The notes below the pieces were generated by a model that had not been told where the DNA came from, ran no database searches, and saw only the letters and a list, made by a program, of their open reading frames with translations. 53,678 nucleotides of DNA, taken from the NCBI RefSeq assembly GCF_000003605.2, contig NW_003136836.1, positions 1 to 53,678 on the forward strand, in the 5' to 3' direction. Each line of letters begins with the position of its first letter. Position 1 is the stretch's first letter. Source of the DNA: Saccoglossus kowalevskii (lineage: Eukaryota > Hemichordata > Enteropneusta > Harrimaniidae). The translations under genes and the position numbers were made by a program. Positions 48,301 through 53,678 of the stretch are shown here, in pieces.

Positions 48301-51180
48301 CCTGGTAATACAGTACACCCTTTTCCGGGTAGATTTTCAGAAAGTAGTCCGTGCCCCATCGGATCATATCTTTGACATTCTCAGTTTGGCCACAGGCTTC
48401 GTATGCATCCGGGTATTCCAGTAAACCCCATGCTACCACGGTCACCGTGTACGCCATAGGTAGACCGGCTTTAATATGGTCCCCCGCTGATAAATTAGGA
48501 TTTGACACAAATATTTTATTTCAAGTCGACACGTAATCTAATAATTTATCTACAAAAACACTCGGTTATTGCAATGTGTATTTGGATGTGCCTAATTGTC
48601 GGCACGCACCATGAGGTCTCAGGACCCCCCCCCCCGCCCTGCAAACATAAACGTATAATAATACACTGTATTATACCGTAACGCCATAAATTACAGTGTG
48701 TCGCTGTCTTCGTACATACTTTAAGGAATCCTCGCAATAAACTCATAGTCACACGAACATCATAAAACGGTTGTGTGGCTCTCGAACCCCGTAAAACGCA
48801 AAAAGAAGTTTCTGATGGTGTCCCAGGCAGTTCTCTCGAATTAGAGAAGGAATCTCCTATACATGTTAATTCTACATTAAAAGTTATGAAAACCGGAAGT
48901 TCCATCAATCTCATATTCCATTTATTTAGTCATATGTTAAGTAATACCCCTAAAATGACATAAACGTTTCTGTCCCAGTGCTGTATTTGTTTCCACAAAT
49001 GTATTCAGCCCACCCGAGTTTTGAAACACAATAAATTGCCAGCTGATGTCCAACGTGGAGACCAATCCGATCTGATATCCATCGTAGATTCACACATGCG
49101 CGTTTATTGTAATTACTCTCTCATGGTGCTGAAAACGCCGCGGATAATTTGCTGATGTCGACAAATAGTCAGAATGTTTGGCCGATTAGCTCCACGGAGA
49201 CGACCCTTGCATAGGCTAACAATAGCCGCTGTGTGGTAATCGGCGTATTGGTCGTGTTAGAAGTACATGTATGAGGATGCCTGTGTTCGGAATGAATCCT
49301 CGGGGGGGCGGACATCCGGGCATTTTCACCGCCTGGCAACCGGCGGCGGTGAAAACAAAGGCCCAAAACTCGCAGAAAACGGTACTTTGGGATGATTGTT
49401 GAGACTCCTCTGAACAGTGTAACAAGATTAGCCATACGTGTGTAACATATATAAATTTGGTTGTTCGGAATTACTTCAAAGTTGAGTTCGTGTTGTTTTC
49501 TCGAATTTTCACCGGCTCGACCGGCGTTCCACAGCAGCGCGCACAGAGCCCATAGAAATGCATTGTACAGCGGTGCGCGTCTTAGCAACGTGGAACGTCT
49601 GTGACGTAGCTCCGCCCCCGAGGATACACGACTTGACCAAACTTGAATTGCCTACACTGTGATATTTGTGTCGACATATAACGATGGTCAATGTTTATTT
49701 ATTTATTAATTTATTTTGTTTCTTTGTTTTTGTATTCGAAAAAAGATACAATCAAAATATATGTACAAATTCTATTATAATGAAATATTATAAGTATATA
49801 CACGGCGAGGATCTTTTCACATATTTTATTTTGAAAGTACTAGAAGTTCCTATTCACAGACAAACATAACCTACAATGTAACTGCCCTGCAAGAACCAAC
49901 AAGGGGTCTCAAAATTTGATCAGTGTCGAGGGATTGAAACTCTCACATTTGCAAAGTGTACTGACACGCAACGGTAAATTACAAACAGACATACCGTCAT
50001 AATATCCTCCAGTAAGATCCTCCCCATTTTCTCCTTGATCATTCAACGCAGAGTCTTTCTTCCAGTCCAGTTTACTTTTCGTTTCATCTGTCATTACTCC
50101 AGAACGCTGGGCTTCATAAAACAGCAGGGAATCCCGCAGTACCTCGCAATAGTCGTAGGATTCACCCGACACTTTTGTTTAGAACAAAATAAAGAGGTGA
50201 AAAGCACGCCCCTCATTCTATGTTATAGCTGTATGTTACGATGATATAACCCCCCCAAGACACTGTGTTGGATACAGGTGCATGTGGCCCTGCCGCAAAA
50301 ACAACCATATTAAAAATCAACACGAAAAGTGCTTACGTCATTTCAAATCAAATATATAAGCAATAGTATAGACAGTCAGCGTTCTCTACTACAAGAAAAT
50401 ATACCACCATATTTGAAATCTCATGAAAGGACTTAACGTGTTTTCAAATTAAATATAAGCAACATGTTATCAAGTTTTTTGGGTTCAAAAATATACATAA
50501 ATGTGTGTATATGCCACTACATTTACTTTTTAATGAATACACGTTGAAATCACGTGCACTTCTTCCAACGCCAATGAAGTTGGCAAAATTGCCTAGTATT
50601 TGAGAAACACGGGATGTATTCGATTCAACTGTCTGTGGCTTTATCGTCTATGACTGCAATGTGGCTCGTGAATCTTTTATTGACGATTGGACTCAAAATG
50701 GTGCTTTTTTTGGTGATCAAAATATTAAATGCATAATTAAATCCAGTCCGTTGACGCTGTTTACCATTTTGAATTATGGGATTAGTATGGGTTGATGAGA
50801 ATTATGGTGAGGTTGATGAGAATAATGTTGGATTTTTATTGATATTTTATTGATATCCCGATTAATAATAAAATATGTTACTATGAATAAATAAATAAGT
50901 ACACACAAGTTAATGAAGTAATATTCCTGGACATATTAGCCAACACTGGGTCGACTCGTTGCCACAGGTTATATTCCCATGTTCTATGCCGCCGTCGCCA
51001 TTGATCTTTCCGATCTACAATCGGATACGAACACACATGATATGACCTTGAAGCCAAAATTCGGAAAAAAAGTGGTATCCGAAACGTCGCGATAGGCAGT
51101 CCGCGCGTTCAGATTATTATAAAATCGTTACCTTTTGAGGCCAGGAGGTACCCGGCGATTATCACAGTCAGTTTGAACAT
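42330..51180 (-). CDS. GH9 endo-beta-1,4-glucanase (cellulase)
   Basis: Ten minus-strand exons join in frame to 459 residues: 51180-51132, 50171-49995, 48486-48302, 47541-47385, 46212-46110, 45841-45676, 44107-43969, 43669-43504, 43211-43021 and 42376-42330 (stop 42332-42330). Residues 1-16 are a signal peptide ([16 protein letters not shown]). The GH9 landmarks follow in order: Y[17 protein letters not shown], [20 protein letters not shown], the catalytic Asp pair in DAGD (75-78), [52 protein letters not shown] with HHR (377-379), and [10 protein letters not shown] with the catalytic acid Glu430. It is predicted secreted and active on cellulose or similar beta-1,4-glucans, with no carbohydrate-binding module. 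Exon 6 uses the acceptor TTCTAG at 45843-45842. A CAG 22 bases upstream would break the frame. Confidence 0.93.
42647..42757. mobile_element. TTAA-flanked MITE, family B, copy 1
   Basis: A 111 bp element in the last cellulase intron, flanked by TTAA at 42643-42646 and 42758-42761. Its interior, GTATTTTACACGCG then GTCGCTATGAGTCCC, is the inverted match of the copy at 47661-47785. The right TTAA is also the left TTAA of the next element. Confidence 0.65.
42762..42844. mobile_element. truncated family A MITE abutting the previous element
   Basis: AGCAAAAGGGACGTCA and the following GCGCGAGAATTGAGATCTAAGCG resemble the left half of family A (21820, 51715). It starts directly after the shared TTAA (42758-42761), and another TTAA lies at 42845-42848. 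The right inverted end is degraded. Confidence 0.45.
44206..44260. mobile_element. one-sided TTAA MITE end
   Basis: TTAA (44202-44205) followed by AGGGTAGTGGTCATCGCACT matches the terminal pattern of families A and B. I could not find the opposite end, so the right border is arbitrary. Confidence 0.35.
44903..45278. mobile_element. TIR element, 19 bp perfect ends, in a cellulase intron
   Basis: CATTACTTGGGGTTTGCAA at 44903-44921 is repeated as its exact reverse complement at 45260-45278. This gives a 376 bp inverted-repeat element in the intron between exons 6 and 7. No clear target duplication and no transposase are seen. Confidence 0.6.
47661..47785. mobile_element. TTAA-flanked MITE, family B, copy 2
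   Basis: A 125 bp element in cellulase intron 3. The ends are AGGCAAGTGGTCGTCGC and, inverted from the right, AGGGTGGCGGACGTCGC. TTAA flanks it at 47657-47660 and 47786-47789. Confidence 0.7.
48020..48159. mobile_element. family B MITE, copy 3, partial
   Basis: GTCACGTCCTGTTCGATATGG and the GCACTGCGCGACGA segment match copy 2. The right side reaches TTAA at 48156-48159, but the left end lacks TTAA. Confidence 0.5.
49296..49625. mobile_element. GC-rich MITE, family C, copy 1
   Basis: A 330 bp element in cellulase intron 2. It starts ATCCTCGGGGG and ends in the inverse CCCCCGAGGAT. It is nearly identical in sequence and orientation to 51989-52316. The right end carries a GC-box-like CTCCGCCCCC and a GTGACGTAG site. 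The target duplication is unresolved. Confidence 0.75.
51178..51180 (-). promoter_or_regulatory. start codon of the cellulase gene
   Basis: The ATG begins the signal peptide exon. On the minus strand, AATATTTTAG ends 17 bases upstream of it, so a 5' UTR intron may precede it. Confidence 0.45.
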
Positions 51181-51710
51181 TTCCACCAATTATACCTAAA
51201 ATATTAAATTAGAAATATTTTAAGTTATTAGTAATGTAAACAGACGTGATCCGGCACGTCCAACTGTCGTCGTCGTCGTCTGTTATCGACACACCTCAAA
51301 TTATTCGTATCCATTATCCAGACTGTGACTTTTGATAATACAGATGTGTAATCGATACTCCTAGCAACTATCATGTAACGTCAATACATTCCGTCACGAT
51401 GTTTTGTACCTTACATTTTGCCTGGCATGTAATGGATTCATTAACTCGGCGAGGATTACGACATTAACATTGACATGGTAACCCAGCTGGTACCAGCAAT
51501 AATCTAGTTACACGAATGCCAATCGGATTAGCTCAATTGGATTCTATCCCGGGTCACTGGTCAGGATCCCGGAAGTCATAGCTTGTTGACCGATTAGTTA
51601 TTATTCATGAGAATTGATCGAGTGCATGTTATGTGATGCTATAGTGATCCTGGTGTAAAAGCGACTCACCAATATGTACGACGTGTGGTGGACTGCGCGT
51701 TTATGTTTGG
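51181..51710 (-). other. upstream region of the cellulase gene
   Basis: No gene seen. It should contain the cellulase promoter or a 5' UTR intron. No clear core promoter motif was identified. Confidence 0.35.
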
Positions 51711-51714
51711 TTAA

Positions 51715-51872
51715 AGCGGGAGGGTCGTCACTGCGCACGCGCGGGAATTGAGTCCCAAACAACACACGCTAAAAACGCAAAGGCTTGTGGATAGACGCTT
51801 GTTTGTAAAAAAAATGAAACGCTGTAGCCATCTGGCGCATGCGCAGGTGAAAAAATAAAATACTCTAACACT
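51715..51872. mobile_element. TTAA-flanked MITE, family A, copy 2
   Basis: The left end AGCGGGAGGGTCGTCA and the interior match 21820-21968. TTAA lies at 51711-51714 and 51873-51876. The right inverted end has decayed to AACACT. Confidence 0.6.
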
Positions 51873-51988
51873 TTAATATGAAGAATAAAACAAGTTAATA
51901 CTGACTTATTACTGACTCCCAAACACTATATTTGTACATGGTAATGATCTAGAAAAAATGCATAAAACAGCAATATTCTCCGAACCAT

Positions 51989-52316
51989 ATCCTCGGGGGC
52001 GGACATCCGGGCATTTTCTACCGCCTGGCAACCCTCGCGGTGAAAACAAAGACCAAAAACTCACAGAAAACGGTACTTTGCGATGGTTGTTGAGAGTCCC
52101 CTGAGCAGTGTAACAAGATTAGCCCTACGTGTGTAACATATATAAATTTGGTTGTTCAGGATTACTTTAAAGTTGAGTTTGTGTTGTTTTCTCAAATTTT
52201 CACCGGCTCGACTGGCGTTCCACAGCAGCGCGCACAAAGCCCATAGAAATACGTGGTACAGTGGTGCGCGTCTTAGCAACGTAGAACGTCCGTGACGTAG
52301 CTCCGCCCCCGAGGAT
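51989..52316. mobile_element. GC-rich MITE, family C, copy 2
   Basis: A 328 bp near-duplicate of 49296-49625 in the same orientation, with the same inverted ATCCTCGGGGG ends, about 0.8 kb upstream of the cellulase start codon. Confidence 0.75.
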
Positions 52317-53089
52317 TAGCTTAGGGGAGATGGTTATTATGACATGTACCACATTAGTTTTATTAAACACACATATTAAACACAAATGTTGCGGGGAAAA
52401 TGATGTTGTTGTAAACAATATTGCCTTTCATTTGCCCACAAGAGGCCGTATACATTAAAACAATACGTCAGACTCGGATACATTGGTACGTATTTCGAAA
52501 AGGTTTAAAAGTATTTTATACGGTTGTGAATAACAGTATGATGTCCATTTATATATCGAGTTGCAATGAGACCATACATTTAGACAAGAAATCTTTATTG
52601 TCAGTGATGAGAAAAATGTTCTCATGACACAGACGAGGAAAAAAGATACTTAAAACGTTTTGTTCACACTTTCTATTTTCCAATATACCACTACAAGTAT
52701 TTCAATTCCCCTCATTTCACAAAGCTTACTGGCTAAAACTAAATATTATATATTCACTCCATCTAAATCAAAATGTATCCTATCTTACCTTATCTGTTTC
52801 AAAGTTATCAGATTAGCAAGAACGGTGCACATGCTATCGAACATTAAACTTATTTGCTCTGCTGAATTATTAAATCCGATTTAAAATATATCTCTAAAAC
52901 TGCGTGAATTCAGTATATGTTGGTCTTTATTAATAACTTCATTCGCAAATTTGCGAACATTAGCTTATATGTTGTAAAGCGTAACCCCTTGAACGCCAGA
53001 AGTTCACTCATTTCTCCCATTTTCTACATTTCCTCATCAAAGTTTTTGGAAAACAATAATAGAACAATGTTTGTGGATTTAATTGTGTG
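52317..53089. other. intergenic, nothing recognised
   Basis: AT-rich sequence with short chance ORFs only. Confidence 0.35.
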
Positions 53090-53600
53090 AATGGTGGCAA
53101 AGGTTAACATTGGCGTACATAGGGTTAAGGAAGTTAGCTGTAAATTCGAATGAGTTGCGTGGAAAGTCGACAAAATGTTTTTGCAAAGTCGCGAAAGGTT
53201 TGAAAGTTAGGTGGAAAGACATTTGTTTGCAAAGTCCAAAACACTGGTTGCAAAGGTGGCAAATATACGACCAAAATAAAACGAACAAAATGGTTGTTGT
53301 AGAGGTAAAATTAACAAATTTGGTTGTGAAGTTACAAAATTTAGTTTGGAAAGTCGTATAAATTAGGTTGAAAACTGCATTTTGTTATCTATGATTTTTT
53401 CTCGTCAAAATCAGTTGTTTTTATGGTATTTTTCAAAAAAGGAAAAAAAATATTGTATTGTCGTAAACGTAATTATTTATCGTTGTGGTGTGTTGTTGCA
53501 AACATGCAAAAGTTAGAGGGAAAGTCGAATAAATTAACTGAAAGTAAAAAAATTTAGTTTGCGAAATCCGAAAATGTTATAGCAAAGTCTTAAAGGTTAA
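53090..53600. repeat. degenerate short tandem repeat, about 20-26 bp units
   Basis: Loose units of the form GGTTGCAAAGTCGNNAAAATT recur through 53090-53365 and again at about 53500-53600. One strand is rich in A and G and poor in C. Units vary too much to call a clean satellite. Confidence 0.5.
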
Positions 53601-53678
53601 AGCGCGGTAGTCGTCGAGCTGCGCATGTGCCACATTTGTGTTAATAAACATTGATTTCCCACAATCCAATTCACTCTT
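53601..53678. mobile_element. left end of a TTAA MITE running off the window
   Basis: TTAA at 53597-53600 is followed by AGCGCGGTAGTCGTCGAGCT, which matches the terminal pattern of families A and B. The element continues beyond the window. Confidence 0.5.

Noticed and set aside
49169-49588. 139-codon minus-strand ORF, with a similar ORF at 52061-52279
   Set aside because: Both fall in the two copies of MITE family C. The likeness comes from the repeat, and neither has domain features.
1-53678. CRISPR arrays, bacterial operons, rRNA or tRNA genes
   Set aside because: None seen. All repeats are microsatellites or inverted-repeat elements, the coding regions are spliced, and no tRNA cloverleaf stood out by eye.

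Overview
This window is animal nuclear DNA, most likely from a marine invertebrate bilaterian. It is AT-rich and intron-dense, with GT-AG splice sites, phase-1 domain exons, microsatellites, many short inverted-repeat transposons and two assembly gaps of N (27099-27445, 41195-41583). A GH9 endoglucanase, a GT12 (B4GALNT1-type) glycosyltransferase and a DEG/ENaC channel carrying LDL-receptor class A repeats together would fit an amphioxus, hemichordate, brachiopod or similar genome. I cannot separate these by eye.

Layout, left to right. (1) 847-2435, minus: the 3' end of an unrecognised gene, three phase-compatible exons. (2) 4560-6281: an inverted-repeat DNA element flanked by TA, with a HIRAN-like coding remnant inside. 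(3) 6787-8292, plus: a complete single-exon B4GALNT1-like (GT12) type II membrane glycosyltransferase. (4) 10287-11325, minus: a decayed copy of a multi-copy invertebrate protein family. (5) 12447-21252, plus: a five-exon gene for a small secreted or membrane-anchored protein with three sushi/CCP modules. Its 6.8 kb first intron holds a 985 bp transposon whose empty target site is also present in this window. (6) 24817-40332, plus: a 25-exon gene for a DEG/ENaC-type sodium channel with 13 LDLa modules inserted in the extracellular loop (1089 residues as reconstructed). (7) 42330-51180, minus: a complete ten-exon GH9 endoglucanase of 459 residues, convergent with the channel. (8) 51.2-53.7 kb: intergenic DNA with MITEs and a degenerate short tandem repeat.

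Exon structures for genes 5-7 were assembled by hand. I required consensus splice sites, matching intron phase and family motifs to agree at every junction. All three total an exact multiple of three and end at a stop codon.

The genes do not form a pathway. The most unusual locus is the channel with its long LDLa array. The next most informative are the occupied/empty transposon site pair and the concentration of TTAA-flanked MITEs in and around the cellulase gene.
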